Under the pieces are notes generated by a model, which was not told where the DNA came from, ran no database searches, and saw only the letters and a program-made list of their open reading frames with translations. The translations under genes and the position numbers were made by a program. Below, piece by piece: positions 53,702 to 62,624 of a DNA stretch of 64,000 nucleotides (within the stretch, counting starts at the first letter, position 1; each line of letters starts with the position of its first letter). This DNA comes from Nisaea sediminum (GTDB taxonomy: Bacteria > Pseudomonadota > Alphaproteobacteria > Thalassobaculales > Thalassobaculaceae), in assembly GCF_014904705.1 (NCBI RefSeq), contig NZ_JACZCQ010000008.1:62001-126000 (forward strand), read 5' to 3'.

Positions 53702-54637
53702 TTATGAATGTTCTGATGTGTTTCGTCGGCTTCGCCTATGTCTCGGCGCTTGTTTTTTCTGGAATGCCGCAAGGCTTGATTTTTCCTTGAGGTATCTTGC
53801 TGCGCGCTCAATATCAGGAAAAAGAGACATTTCATTGATAGAAAGTTTTTTTAAATCTTCAATTATTTCGTTTTTGTATTCTTTATTAATTATAATTTTT
53901 TCTGCTTTCATGTAATCGTCAATTAAATTCGATCTGTAGTCTATTTCATTTAAAAGTCCAAAAATAAAAAAGGCGCCTTGCTGCGCTATTATTCTTTTAT
54001 TGTTTTGTTTTGGTTTGATTAAAATTATTTTTTCTAGATCGTATGGATTTATATCGCCTTCAAATCCATGTTTTTCTTGTCTAATATAATGAATTAGCCT
54101 CTTGGTTGGTTTGAGGTTGTTAAAATCATATTTCTTTATTTGACTTGCGCTGAGTAATTTTTGATCAATTTGTTTTTTTGACAATATATCAAGTTTTGCA
54201 AAATTAGCAAGAATGCTAACTGTGTCGCTATCAAAGTATTTTATTATTTCATTATTTACTTCAATTTTGACGACGGATCCATCATGCGTAGAGTCGTTTT
54301 CAGAGTTGTTTTTTTCTCCAAGATTCTTGCATGCAAAATATAGTGCTATTAATGGGTTAAATGTTACATCAAGTAATCGCGTTGGAATTGAGTAATGTTG
54401 CATTCTAGACAATAATTCTAGCGCGCCAATATCTTCTGTAAATTCATTTGGGTGTGCGGATATTATTTCTCTTATAAAATTATTTTCGTTTTTATAATCA
54501 ATATTGTTTCTAAGTGCGGTAGGTGTAAGTTGGTATCGATAGTCCTCATGCCCTCGATATACAACTAGATTCTCCGCGTTTTCATGAGAGCGAAACAATT
54601 TTTCGAGAAATTGAGAAACGCTGCTGATTGATTCCAT
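53702..54637 (-). CDS. FRG-domain protein, probably acquired
   Basis: 311 residues, Asn/Ile/Lys-rich. FRG-domain hallmarks: VVYRGHEDYRYQLTPTALR (YRG at 27-29), MQHYSIPTRLLDVTFNPLIA (about 79-98) and RIIAQQGAFFIFG (about 215-227). FRG proteins occur in mobile islands and some are linked to phage defence; the biochemistry is not established. Base composition is strikingly A+T-rich compared with the roughly 65% G+C neighbours, so the gene is foreign. GAGGGAGC precedes the ATG. The C-terminal 25 residues (QKKQAPRHRRSRR) are basic and may come from read-through of host sequence. Confidence 0.88.
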   Translation of the reverse strand: MESISSVSQFLEKLFRSHENAENLVVYRGHEDYRYQLTPTALRNNIDYKNENNFIREIISAHPNEFTEDIGALELLSRMQHYSIPTRLLDVTFNPLIALYFACKNLGEKNNSENDSTHDGSVVKIEVNNEIIKYFDSDTVSILANFAKLDILSKKQIDQKLLSASQIKKYDFNNLKPTKRLIHYIRQEKHGFEGDINPYDLEKIILIKPKQNNKRIIAQQGAFFIFGLLNEIDYRSNLIDDYMKAEKIIINKEYKNEIIEDLKKLSINEMSLFPDIERAARYLKEKSSLAAFQKKQAPRHRRSRRNTSEHS

Positions 54638-54649
54638 ACAGAAGCTCCC

Positions 54650-55111
54650 TCACAACACCCGATACACATTATAAACCGGCCCGCCCGGCGTCCGGTCCCC
54701 GGTCCCGACGCAGACCGCCTTGTTCAGCCAGAGATACTTGTCCGCGCTGGTCTCGAAGCCCGGCGTAATCCGGAAGTAATAGTCGTTCCGGTCCACCGGC
54801 TGGCCCGAATTGAGCCGCGCCATCACCTCTTCCGGGCCGTGGCGGAGGCCCTTGTAGGTCATGTAGATCAGCGCGCCGTCGTCAGTTTCCAGCACCAGGC
54901 GGACGTCGAGCTGGGTCACGCCGTCGGCGCGGACCAGGATCCAGTCGCCGCCGCCGCCGCGCACCGTGCCCTTGAGCCCCGGACCCTCGAACGTCCCGCC
55001 GGTCACCCGCGCGATCTTGCGCTCGCCATAGGGCGTGTGGCCGAGGAGCTGCAGCGAGGCTTCCACCGAAAGCGCGATGTCGAAGAGATGTTCTGTCTGG
55101 ATATGGCTCAC
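54650..55111 (-). CDS. DUF3237 domain protein
   Basis: A 153-residue single-domain protein of the DUF3237 family, a beta-rich fold of unknown function. Motifs: LGHTPYGERKIARVTGGTFE, then GPGLKGTVRGGGGDWILVRA and LDVRLVLETDDGALIYM. No signal peptide. G+C content is back to the chromosomal norm; it lies 12 bp from the FRG start (same strand), so the island boundary is at about 54640. Confidence 0.85.
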   Translation of the reverse strand: MSHIQTEHLFDIALSVEASLQLLGHTPYGERKIARVTGGTFEGPGLKGTVRGGGGDWILVRADGVTQLDVRLVLETDDGALIYMTYKGLRHGPEEVMARLNSGQPVDRNDYYFRITPGFETSADKYLWLNKAVCVGTGDRTPGGPVYNVYRVL

Positions 55112-55211
55112 GGGTCCGGTCCTCCCTGCTAGTGATCGGGGAGAGTATGACCGCTTCGCGCGCGCTTGAAAATCGCCCGCTCCGCATGGCGGAACGGGCT
55201 GAGGGGAGGGA

Positions 55212-55562
55212 TCAGTCGGTGACGGTCACGACCGCCCGCATCTTCGGATGGATGCGGCAGCGCAGGGTGAAGCGGCCCGGGTTGTCGAAGGTCACGGCGA
55301 CCTCGCTGCGGGAGTTCTGCAGGCCGATATCGAAGGTCCCGTCCTCGGTATCGGAATAGACATTGTGGCCGAAGACGTCGGAATTCAGGAACACCACCTG
55401 CTCGCCGGCCTTGATCGTGACCGCCTTCGGCAGGAACTCGATGCCCGCCTGCTCGATCACCGTCGGGGTCGCGGCATAGAGGCCGCCGACCGTCGCCCAG
55501 GCCCCCGCGGCGGCGAGCGCGAGGGTGGCGGCGATACGGCGCCGGAATGCGGTTGCATGCAT
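55212..55562 (-). CDS. Periplasmic cupredoxin, paralogue B
   Basis: 116 residues with a signal peptide (about 1-31) and a small type-1 copper domain. Ligands fit His66 (FGHNVYS) and C102-x2-H105-x2-M108 in RCRIHPKM, an amicyanin/plastocyanin-like set. It is the last gene of the operon that begins at 59573 and is 45-50% identical by eye to the other cupredoxin in it (both have GHNVYS, FDIGLQ and RCRIHP). Starts 5 bp after the DUF4394 gene. Confidence 0.88.
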   Translation of the reverse strand: MHATAFRRRIAATLALAAAGAWATVGGLYAATPTVIEQAGIEFLPKAVTIKAGEQVVFLNSDVFGHNVYSDTEDGTFDIGLQNSRSEVAVTFDNPGRFTLRCRIHPKMRAVVTVTD

Positions 55563-55567
55563 GGCGG

Positions 55568-56365
55568 TCACCTGTTGACCACGGGAGTGGCAATATCGAT
55601 CACCGCGCCGCCGCCGGAAGCGATGCGGCCGACCCGCGTCAACGTCCCGCGGGCGACATCGAGTCGGTAGAGATCGCGTCCGCTCACGGCGAAGCCGTGG
55701 TACTCGTCCTTCGGGTCTGTGTGGATGTCGATCGCCTCGACCGCCGTGCCGGGGGCGCGCCCGGTCGGGCCGACGGATTTCAGCACGCCGTCGTTCGGCG
55801 GGTCCTGCACGGCGTAGGTGGCGTTCAGGCTGTCGATGTCGAAGAGCTGGGTGTATTTCGTGCCCTTGTAGGCATTGATATAGGCGCCCGCGAGGACGCC
55901 GGCCGTCTTGCCCGCGTTGCGGTCGCCCGCGGCATAGGCAAGCCGGCCGTCGACCAATGTGGCGCCGGTATCGACATTGACCCGGAGGTTCTGTCCGTTC
56001 GAGGCCATGACCCTGAGCCTGTCGGCCTGCGGGTTGAAATCGACGACCAGATTGTCGACCGCTTCCAGACGCTCGGAGATCTTTGCTTTCATCGTGGCGG
56101 CGCCGGTCGCGGGATCGATGGTGTAGATCGTGCCGGAGGCGGTCACGGCGTAGAGCGCGAGGTCGGCCGGGCGGATGTCGATGCCGAGCACCTTGGTGTC
56201 GACGCCGGTGATGCCGACGACGCGGCTCTTGCCCGGCGCGCTGTCGGTCGTCAGCACGAGCTGGTTGCGCGCGGTCAGGCCGATCAGGTCGAGCGCGGCG
56301 GCGGGCGCGGTCCATGCGATGCCGGCGGCGAGCGCCGCGGCGGCGAATGTTCTGGAAAAAGTCAT
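55568..56365 (-). CDS. DUF4394 domain protein, exported
   Basis: A 265-residue protein with a signal peptide (TFAAAALAAGIAWTAPAAA) and DUF4394 repeats (IRPADLALYAVTASGTIYT, VDFNPQADRLRVMASNGQNL, YTQLFDIDSLNATYAVQDPP) that suggest a beta-propeller. Function unknown. It lies between the CheY-like gene (118 bp) and cupredoxin B on the minus strand. Confidence 0.88.
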   Translation of the reverse strand: MTFSRTFAAAALAAGIAWTAPAAALDLIGLTARNQLVLTTDSAPGKSRVVGITGVDTKVLGIDIRPADLALYAVTASGTIYTIDPATGAATMKAKISERLEAVDNLVVDFNPQADRLRVMASNGQNLRVNVDTGATLVDGRLAYAAGDRNAGKTAGVLAGAYINAYKGTKYTQLFDIDSLNATYAVQDPPNDGVLKSVGPTGRAPGTAVEAIDIHTDPKDEYHGFAVSGRDLYRLDVARGTLTRVGRIASGGGAVIDIATPVVNR

Positions 56366-56483
56366 CGGAGAGAGTCCGTCTTTTTATTTCAACGCGCGCC
56401 CAACCGGAGCCGGCGGTACCGGCGCTTGTCAGTCTCTACGCGGGAAAGGACGGTGCGGATCGGTTATCCGGACCGGGAGGGCT

Positions 56484-56900
56484 TCAGAGCCTGAAGATCG
56501 CCTCGACCTTGGCCTTCATCTGGTCCGGGGTGAAGGGCTTGGCGATATAGGCGTCGACGCCGGCCTTGCGTGCGGCGATGACGAATTCCTTGTTGGCGTT
56601 GCCGGTCAGCATGATGAACTTCATCTTCGGGAAGATCTTGCGGACCGCCTTCAGGAACTCCAGCCCGTTGATCTCGGGCATGTTCCAGTCGGAGACGATG
56701 AGCTGCACGTCGCCGTCCAGCTCCCGCAGGAGCTTCAGCGCCTTCAGCCCGTCGGGGGCGTGGAAGATCCGCTTGAAGCCCATGACCTTCAGCGCGCCCT
56801 GGGCGAGCTTGGCAGCCATCGGCTCGTCCTCGGCGACGATCACCTGGAACTCCGCGAAGTTGGGGCGGATGGCGGCAAGGGGATTGGTCTGGCTGTTCAT
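56484..56900 (-). CDS. CheY-like single-domain response regulator
   Basis: 138 residues, receiver only: acidic pair in [11 protein letters not shown], phospho-acceptor Asp71 in [15 protein letters not shown], Thr in [10 protein letters not shown] and Lys in [10 protein letters not shown]. There is no output domain, so it would act by protein binding. It overlaps the hybrid kinase stop by 4 bp (56897-56900), so it is translationally coupled and is the likely phospho-acceptor of that kinase's Hpt domain. Confidence 0.92.
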   Translation of the reverse strand: MNSQTNPLAAIRPNFAEFQVIVAEDEPMAAKLAQGALKVMGFKRIFHAPDGLKALKLLRELDGDVQLIVSDWNMPEINGLEFLKAVRKIFPKMKFIMLTGNANKEFVIAARKAGVDAYIAKPFTPDQMKAKVEAIFRL

Positions 56901-59206
56901 TGAGCGGCCCGGCTCTCCAAAAGGCTGCGGCTTTCCTCAAGGGCGGCGAGCAGGTTCTCGGCCGCGGCCGCGCAGTCCTCTAAATGCTGCGTTCCGGCGG
57001 CACTTTCAACTGAAACCGCATCGCGATAGACCCGGCGCAGTCCAACGGAGGCGGCGGCGCTCTTGAGCGTGTGCGCCGCCTCGCCGAGAGCCGCCGGATC
57101 CTCCGCCGCGAGATGGGCGGCGATCGCCTCGCGATGCGCGTCGAGCCCGGCGAGGAAGTCGCTCACCATCTCGGCCGCGAATTCGTCGCCGAGCTGGGCG
57201 CGGTAGGTCTCCAGGATTTCCGGCTCAAGCGCCGGGCCGTCCTGCATCAGTTTCTCGGCGACCGGCGAGGCGGGAGCGTCCTCGTCCTCGTCCTCGAAAT
57301 CGGGGAAGAGATCGTCCTCGTCTCCCTCGAGGGCCGGAATGACCGGGCCGAGCACGCGGGCGAGCGCGCCGAACAGCAGCCCCGGATGGATCGGCTTGGC
57401 GACATAGCCGTCCATGCCGGCCTCCATGCAGCGGGCAACCTCGTCCGCCGTCGCGGCAGCGGTGGCGGCGAGGATCGGGATGTCGGAGCGTGGTGGCAGC
57501 AGTGCCCGGATCCGGCGCGTCGCCTCGAGCCCGTCCATGCCCGGCATGTTCATGTCCATCAGGATGGCGTCGTAGGTGCCGGCCGGATTGTCCTCGAGCG
57601 CGGCGAGCGCTGCGGCGCCGTCATTGACCATGTGGACGCTGTGTCCTTCCGCCTCCAGCAGACCGCGGGCGACCTGCTGGTTCACCATGTTGTCCTCGGC
57701 AACCAGCAGCGAGAGCGGCGGCAGGCTGGCTGTGATCGCCCCGGACGCGGCGTCCTTCGCCCGGCCTTCGGCGAGCGGCAGCTCGAACCAGAAGGTGCTG
57801 CCTTCGCCCGCCACGCTGTCGACGCCGATCCGGCCGCCCATCAGCTCGACCAGCTGCTTGCAGATCGCGAGGCCGAGCCCGGTGCCGCCATATTGCCGCG
57901 CGGTCGAGCTGTCGGCCTGGCTGAACTCCTGGAAAAGCCGGGAGATCTTGTCCTCCGGTATGCCGATGCCGGTATCGCGGACGGCAAAGCGGTAGGTATC
58001 CGGCATTCCGGTCGGCGAGACCGAGACGGTGACGGAGCCGCTCTCGGTGAATTTCAGCGCATTGCCGACGAGGTTCAGCAGGATCTGGCGGAGACGCGCG
58101 CTGTCGCCCTTCAGGTGCGACGGACATTCCGGGTCCACATCCGCGCGGAAGGAGAGGCCTTTTTCCTCGGCCCGGCCCTGCATCAGCGCGAGCGAGCCGT
58201 CGATCAGGCGCCGGAGATCGAAATCGAGCACCTCGAGATCGAGCTTGCCTGCCTCGAGCTTGGAGAAATCGAGGATGCCGTTCAGCAGGTGCATCAGCCC
58301 CTCGGCGCTCTCCAGCACGGTCTCTGCGAAATGCCGTTCCTCGGGGCCGAGCGGCTTGCGCAGGAGCAGGCGGGTCATGCCGATCACGCCGTTCATCGGG
58401 GTGCGGATCTCGTGGCTCATCATGGCGAGGAAGTCGGCCTTCGCCTGGGCCGCCGCCTCGGCGCTGTCGCGCGCTTCGCGGACCTCGTTCATGACGTCGC
58501 GGAAGACGATGAGCGAGCGGGCCATGCCGCCGATCTCGTCGCCGCGCTCGAGATCGTTCTGCCGGACCTCGATCGAACGGTCACCCGCGGCGAGCTCGAC
58601 GGTGCGGCGGGCCAGCCGGTTCAGCGGGCGGATGATATCGCGGGCGAGCAGGATCGCGACCAGCACCGAGACGACGAGCACGCCGGCGAGGATCCAGGTG
58701 GTGAAGCGCTTGGTGTCCTCCACCTGTTCCTCGGCGGCGAGCCAGAAGCGGTAGCCGTCCTCGGCGGCGACCTGCACCAGGATGTCGAGATCGGTCTTGA
58801 CCCGCTCCGCAATGTGGTCCCGGTCCTCGACTTTTCGGGGGTCGGTGCGGGCCACCCTCGCGGTCTTCCACCAATCATTGAACTCGCTTTCGATCTTGGC
58901 CGCGAGCACCTTGGTTCGCTCCGACATGCGCCGCTCCAGGGCGACATCCAGATCGAGAAAGAAATCTTCCCGCAATCGCTGGAGGTTTTCTTCGCTGGCG
59001 CCAACCGACAATCGCTCTTCAAGTTCGAGAATAAGAAAATCTGATTGCGCAGCCCGGGCGAAATTGATTGCCTGGAACGGCCGGTCATACATTGCTTTCG
59101 CTATGTCTCCGAGCGACCATGCGGCGAAAAGACTCGTACCCGCCAGAGCGCCGGCAACCAGAACGGCCATCAGGAACGCGCCGATCAGTTTCAGGCGGAT
59201 GGACAT
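56897..59206 (-). CDS. Hybrid sensor histidine kinase with receiver and Hpt domains
   Basis: 769 residues. TM1 at about 7-29, a helical periplasmic domain at about 30-170 (four-helix-bundle-like) and TM2 at about 171-188. HAMP, then HisKA with His265 in [16 protein letters not shown] and HATPase ([28 protein letters not shown]). A REC domain follows with Asp551 in [12 protein letters not shown], then an acidic linker (about 628-645) and an Hpt domain with His712 in [13 protein letters not shown]. It is a complete phosphorelay core without a DNA-binding output. A cupredoxin gene ends 10 bp upstream and a CheY gene overlaps downstream. Confidence 0.94.
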   Translation of the reverse strand: MSIRLKLIGAFLMAVLVAGALAGTSLFAAWSLGDIAKAMYDRPFQAINFARAAQSDFLILELEERLSVGASEENLQRLREDFFLDLDVALERRMSERTKVLAAKIESEFNDWWKTARVARTDPRKVEDRDHIAERVKTDLDILVQVAAEDGYRFWLAAEEQVEDTKRFTTWILAGVLVVSVLVAILLARDIIRPLNRLARRTVELAAGDRSIEVRQNDLERGDEIGGMARSLIVFRDVMNEVREARDSAEAAAQAKADFLAMMSHEIRTPMNGVIGMTRLLLRKPLGPEERHFAETVLESAEGLMHLLNGILDFSKLEAGKLDLEVLDFDLRRLIDGSLALMQGRAEEKGLSFRADVDPECPSHLKGDSARLRQILLNLVGNALKFTESGSVTVSVSPTGMPDTYRFAVRDTGIGIPEDKISRLFQEFSQADSSTARQYGGTGLGLAICKQLVELMGGRIGVDSVAGEGSTFWFELPLAEGRAKDAASGAITASLPPLSLLVAEDNMVNQQVARGLLEAEGHSVHMVNDGAAALAALEDNPAGTYDAILMDMNMPGMDGLEATRRIRALLPPRSDIPILAATAAATADEVARCMEAGMDGYVAKPIHPGLLFGALARVLGPVIPALEGDEDDLFPDFEDEDEDAPASPVAEKLMQDGPALEPEILETYRAQLGDEFAAEMVSDFLAGLDAHREAIAAHLAAEDPAALGEAAHTLKSAAASVGLRRVYRDAVSVESAAGTQHLEDCAAAAENLLAALEESRSLLESRAAQ

Positions 59207-59216
59207 CGGACGCGAA

Positions 59217-59573
59217 TTACTCTTCGACGGTGATCTTCAACCGCATGCGCGGATGAATGCGGCAGCGCACATCGACGATACCGAGCTTTTCCAGCACCAC
59301 GTCGCGCTCCTCGCCGGGGGCCTGCAGGCCGATGTCGAAGCTCGCGCCGTCGGTCTCGGAATAGACATTGTGGCCGTAGAAGTCGTCGTTCACGAAGCGG
59401 ACCGTGTCGCCTTTCTTCACCGAGACCTCGCCAGGCGTGAAATGGCGCCCCTTCTGGCTGATCGTGGCGGCCGGGTCGGCGGCAAGCGCGACGGCGATGC
59501 CGGCCGTGGCCGAAAGTGCGGCGGCCAGCATGGCGGCGCCGATGGATCTGGTGAGCGGCATGGGCGCGTCCAA
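59217..59573 (-). CDS. Periplasmic cupredoxin, paralogue A
   Basis: 118 residues with a signal peptide (about 1-32) and a type-1 copper-site pattern: His68 (YGHNVYSE), Cys104, His107 and Met110 in [10 protein letters not shown]. First gene of the operon cupredoxin A-hybrid kinase-CheY-DUF4394-cupredoxin B. An ATG at 59561 (MPLTRS) is an alternative start. Probably an electron carrier or copper sensor feeding the adjacent kinase; that is inference. Confidence 0.88.
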   Translation of the reverse strand: MDAPMPLTRSIGAAMLAAALSATAGIAVALAADPAATISQKGRHFTPGEVSVKKGDTVRFVNDDFYGHNVYSETDGASFDIGLQAPGEERDVVLEKLGIVDVRCRIHPRMRLKITVEE

Positions 59574-59638
59574 ACAATGATCGGGTGCGGGTATCTTACC
59601 GTAATTTCTAGGGATTTACTTTAGCGATGCGGGTGCGT

Positions 59639-60028
59639 CTATACATCCCCGCCCGCGTCTCGGTACTTCACAAACAGGCGATCCAGTTCGAGGCGATGAA
59701 AGGTTTCCGCCTGCGGCCCCCGGTCGGGTCCGAAATAGAGCCCGAGTGCCGTGCAGTGCTGGAAGAAGCCCGGACCCGGCAGCCCGCCCCGGGATTTCGA
59801 GACCGCGGCGGCGGCCCTGAGCGGCCGTCCCTCGGCATGATCGCGACTGACGGTCCGCTCCAGTGCCTCCGTCAGTTTGTGAATGGCATGCGGGCCCGGA
59901 ATGCCGGCCTCGCCCGCGAGCTCGGCATAGGTGGTGACCTTTCCGGCCCGGGCACAGCGCTCCAGCGCGTCGAGCAGGCGCGGAAACCAGTCGGGCTCTC
60001 CTTGGTTCTCCGGGCGTTCTGTGGTCAT
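59639..60028 (-). CDS. Small protein with alkyltransferase-like/winged-helix segment, function unknown
   Basis: 129 residues from the ATG at 60028 (MTTERPENQGEPDWFP). The central ARAGKVTTYAELAGEAGIPG then HAIHKLTEALERTV resembles the helical core seen in alkyltransferase-like and winged-helix proteins, but the Cys active site of MGMT is absent. The rest (VSKSRGGLPGPGFFQHC) is a motif I have seen in uncharacterised proteins. Divergent from plsC with 74 bp between starts. Confidence 0.6.
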   Translation of the reverse strand: MTTERPENQGEPDWFPRLLDALERCARAGKVTTYAELAGEAGIPGPHAIHKLTEALERTVSRDHAEGRPLRAAAAVSKSRGGLPGPGFFQHCTALGLYFGPDRGPQAETFHRLELDRLFVKYRDAGGDV

Positions 60029-60102
60029 GGCTCGTACTCGCAGCTCGGGAAGGGGCGGCGTGACAGGCCGGCCAAACTTCAGTAAAGGGTGAGGCAAAGC
60101 TT

Positions 60103-60831
60103 GTGGAATCAAAAATGACCGCTTTCAGGGCGACGCTCTTCAACGTCCTCTTCTACATCTTCACCCCCGTCATCGGCTTGTTGGCGCTTCCGGTCTTTCT
60201 CGGACCGCGGAGCTGGGTCTGCTGGGTCCGCGATACCTGGTGCCGCGGGGTGCTGGCCGTGCTCGCGGTAATTGTGGGGCTGCGCTGGCGGATCGAGGGA
60301 CGGGAGCATCTTCCCGACGGGCCCTGCCTGATCGCCTGCAAGCATCAGTCAGCCTGGGAGACGATCGCGCTGCAGCTCATCTGCCGCGATCCCGCCATCG
60401 TGCTGAAGCAGGAACTGCTGAAGCTTCCGGTGGTCGGCTGGTATTTCCGCAAGGTCGGCATGGTCCCGGTCGACCGGTCGGCCGGGGCGGGCGCGCTGAA
60501 GATGATGGTGAAGGCGGCGGAGGAGCGGGTTGCCGAGGGGCGGCCGGTGGTGATCTTCCCGCAGGGCACCCGTGTCGCGCCGGGCGTGGAGCAGGCCTAT
60601 CATCCGGGCGTCTATGCGCTCTATCGCGCGCTTGACCTGCCGACCGTTCCAATCGCGCTCAATTCCGGCCAGTTCTGGGCGCGGGAGAGCTTCATGAAGT
60701 ATCCTGGCACCGTCGATGTCCGGGTGCTGGAGCCAATTCCGCCGGGGCTCGACCGCAAGAGCTTCATGAGCCGGCTGGAACAGGTGATCGAGAGCGAGAC
60801 CACGCGTCTCGAGAAGTCCGCCTCTACTTGA
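60103..60831 (+). CDS. plsC: 1-acyl-sn-glycerol-3-phosphate acyltransferase
   Basis: A 242-residue membrane acyltransferase making phosphatidic acid. N-terminal TM segments (about 12-55), then the active-site block KHQSAWETIALQL (H-x4-E in place of the usual H-x4-D) and FPQGTRVAPG (motif III). The GTG at 60103 has GGTGAGG 8 bp upstream; an ATG at 60115 is the alternative. Confidence 0.9.
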   Translation: MESKMTAFRATLFNVLFYIFTPVIGLLALPVFLGPRSWVCWVRDTWCRGVLAVLAVIVGLRWRIEGREHLPDGPCLIACKHQSAWETIALQLICRDPAIVLKQELLKLPVVGWYFRKVGMVPVDRSAGAGALKMMVKAAEERVAEGRPVVIFPQGTRVAPGVEQAYHPGVYALYRALDLPTVPIALNSGQFWARESFMKYPGTVDVRVLEPIPPGLDRKSFMSRLEQVIESETTRLEKSAST

Positions 60832-61330
60832 TCGTCATCTTCATGACCTGAACATTCAGCAGGTCGTCCTTCGGGATGATGTCTCTGAGCCGGACCCAGA
60901 CCCCGTCTCGGATCCTGTTGATGCCGTCGAAGCCGTTCAGGTCTTCCTGGGTCAGGCTGCTCGCATAGATGATCACCGCATCGCGGATGCGCGGTTCCAG
61001 CCCGGCCACCCGTGCCTGGGCGTTGGGGTCCTTCAGCTCAAGCGCGAGGCTGAGCAGCATGAAGACCGGATAGCGCCGCTCGGTCTGCAGGTTGATGACG
61101 AATTCCTCGAGCTGGAAGACCACCGCGTTCGGATCCGCCGCCGCATAGGGCGGAGGGGCCTCCTTCAGATACTGCTCTTCCTTCGGTGTTGTCTCCCCGC
61201 CGCCCATCATGTGCTTGCGCTTGGCGCCAAGCGGATCGAAGCCCGGAATCAGCCCGAACATCACGGCGCCCATTCCGGCGCCGACGATCAGCATCAGCGG
61301 CAGGGTCACGAAGATGATCAGTTTCTTCAC
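60824..61330 (-). CDS. fliL: Flagellar basal body-associated FliL-like protein
   Basis: 168 residues. Single N-terminal TM (LIIFVTLPLMLIVGAGMGAV), a proline-rich linker and a periplasmic FliL domain (VVFQLEEFVINLQTERRYPV, LEPRIRDAVIIYASSLTQED). FliL supports stator/motor function. It stands alone: no other flagellar gene is in the window. Convergent with plsC with an 8-bp overlap. Confidence 0.85.
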   Translation of the reverse strand: MKKLIIFVTLPLMLIVGAGMGAVMFGLIPGFDPLGAKRKHMMGGGETTPKEEQYLKEAPPPYAAADPNAVVFQLEEFVINLQTERRYPVFMLLSLALELKDPNAQARVAGLEPRIRDAVIIYASSLTQEDLNGFDGINRIRDGVWVRLRDIIPKDDLLNVQVMKMTIK

Positions 61331-61473
61331 GGGCGCAGGCTCCGTTCGCTCAAGGGACCGTCTCGGTCCACTCCACTAGCAGCTATCCTGTTTGTCTGAA
61401 CAGTATTTCCGGTGCAAACACCGGGTAAAAGCGGCCTATGATAGTCCCGGAATACGAATGAGGTGGCGTGTCG

Positions 61474-61728
61474 ATGCAGGATAAGGAAGCCCGGGCCTGG
61501 CTCGAGTTTTTCATGAAACAGCCGGAAGAACGCCAGGCGGAGAAGCTGCGTGCCGAGGCGCCGGGCGTGACCTCCTTCGTGATCGATCTGGTCGATGACC
61601 GGTTCTACATTACCTTCCGTTTCGACGACGGGCGCGAGAGGGCAATCGCGCTGAGCGAAGATCTTGCGCTCTATATGCGCGAATACCTCAACAGCGGCCT
61701 GATGGAGAAGCTCACCCGCCGCCGCTAG
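61474..61728 (+). CDS. Small protein of unknown function
   Basis: 84 residues, starting ATG 61474 with GAGGTGG 7 bp upstream (a GTG at 61468 has a poor site). Sequence DLVDDRFYITFRFDDGRERA suggests a short beta hairpin followed by helix (EDLALYMREYLNSGLM). No homologue recognised. Convergent with the epimerase gene, overlapping by 4 bp. Confidence 0.7.
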   Translation: MQDKEARAWLEFFMKQPEERQAEKLRAEAPGVTSFVIDLVDDRFYITFRFDDGRERAIALSEDLALYMREYLNSGLMEKLTRRR

Positions 61729-62624
61729 GCCTCGAGGCCGGTCCGGTAATGCGCGATGGTCCGGGCGATCCCCTCCGAAAGCGTGGTGCGCGGAAGCGCT
61801 CCGAGCAGATCCTCGACCGGGGTCGGAACCATTTCCGCCGGGATCGGAAGGGTGGGGCCGCTCCAGTCCAGCTTCGCGTCCGGAACGTGTCTGCGGATTT
61901 CCTCCACGATCGCGCCCGCGTCGGCCCTTTCGCCAGAGAGGGTGATGGCATGCGCGCCCTCGAAGGGCCGGGTCGCCGCCGCCTCGCAGACCGCCGCGAC
62001 ATCGTCGACGAAGATCATGTCGGCCTCGCCGGAATAACCGATCGTATAGGGACGTCCCGCAAGAGCCTCGCGGCAGGCAACCGACGGACCGGCGGTCATG
62101 CCGGTGACCCGTCCGGGGCCGTAAACGATGGCCGGGCGGAAACCGATGCTCGGAATGCCGGATTCGATCCAGTAGGCACGGGCGCAGCCCTCAGCCGCCA
62201 GCTTGTAGGCGCCGTAATGGGTGATCGGGCTAAGATCGGTGCAACTGTCCGGGGCGAGGGCCGATGCGCTGCTGGCATAGGCCACGCCGGTCATGCCTTC
62301 GGCTTTCGCCGCCTCGAAAACGTTCAGCGTACCGATCAGGTTGACCTTGGCGCCGAGCACCGGATCGGCCGAGCACTCCGGCGTCAGCAGGGCGGCGAGA
62401 TGGACCGCGAACGAACAGCCGCGCGCCGTGTCGCGCACGGCTTCGGTATCGGCGATGTCGCCACTCACCCAGTCGATCCCGTCGGCGCCGTCGCCAATGA
62501 TTTCCCGGACGATGGAGCGGTCTTCCTTCAGGTCGAAGACGCGGACGTCGACATTCCGCTTTTTCAGCCGCTTGATGAGCCAGGCGCCGAGAAACCCGCC
62601 GCCGCCAGTGATCAGAACCTTCAT
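61725..62624 (-). CDS. NAD-dependent epimerase/dehydratase (extended SDR)
   Basis: A 299-residue Rossmann protein beginning MKVLITGGGGFLGAWLIKRL, with catalytic Tyr/Lys in HYGAYKLAAE and Ser in YASSASAL. Its start overlaps the stop of the 236-residue protein upstream by 4 bp (62621-62624), making an operon with it and the TIM-barrel gene at the window edge. The context suggests sugar or polyol catabolism; substrate unknown. Confidence 0.9.
   Translation of the reverse strand: MKVLITGGGGFLGAWLIKRLKKRNVDVRVFDLKEDRSIVREIIGDGADGIDWVSGDIADTEAVRDTARGCSFAVHLAALLTPECSADPVLGAKVNLIGTLNVFEAAKAEGMTGVAYASSASALAPDSCTDLSPITHYGAYKLAAEGCARAYWIESGIPSIGFRPAIVYGPGRVTGMTAGPSVACREALAGRPYTIGYSGEADMIFVDDVAAVCEAAATRPFEGAHAITLSGERADAGAIVEEIRRHVPDAKLDWSGPTLPIPAEMVPTPVEDLLGALPRTTLSEGIARTIAHYRTGLEA

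Noticed and set aside
53044-54640. Prophage or integrative element carrying the FRG gene
   Set aside because: No integrase, transposase, phage structural gene, tRNA attachment site or clear direct-repeat ends.
57071-59044. 657-codon open frame on the plus strand
   Set aside because: Antisense to the hybrid kinase; low-complexity Arg/Ala/Glu composition and no family motif.
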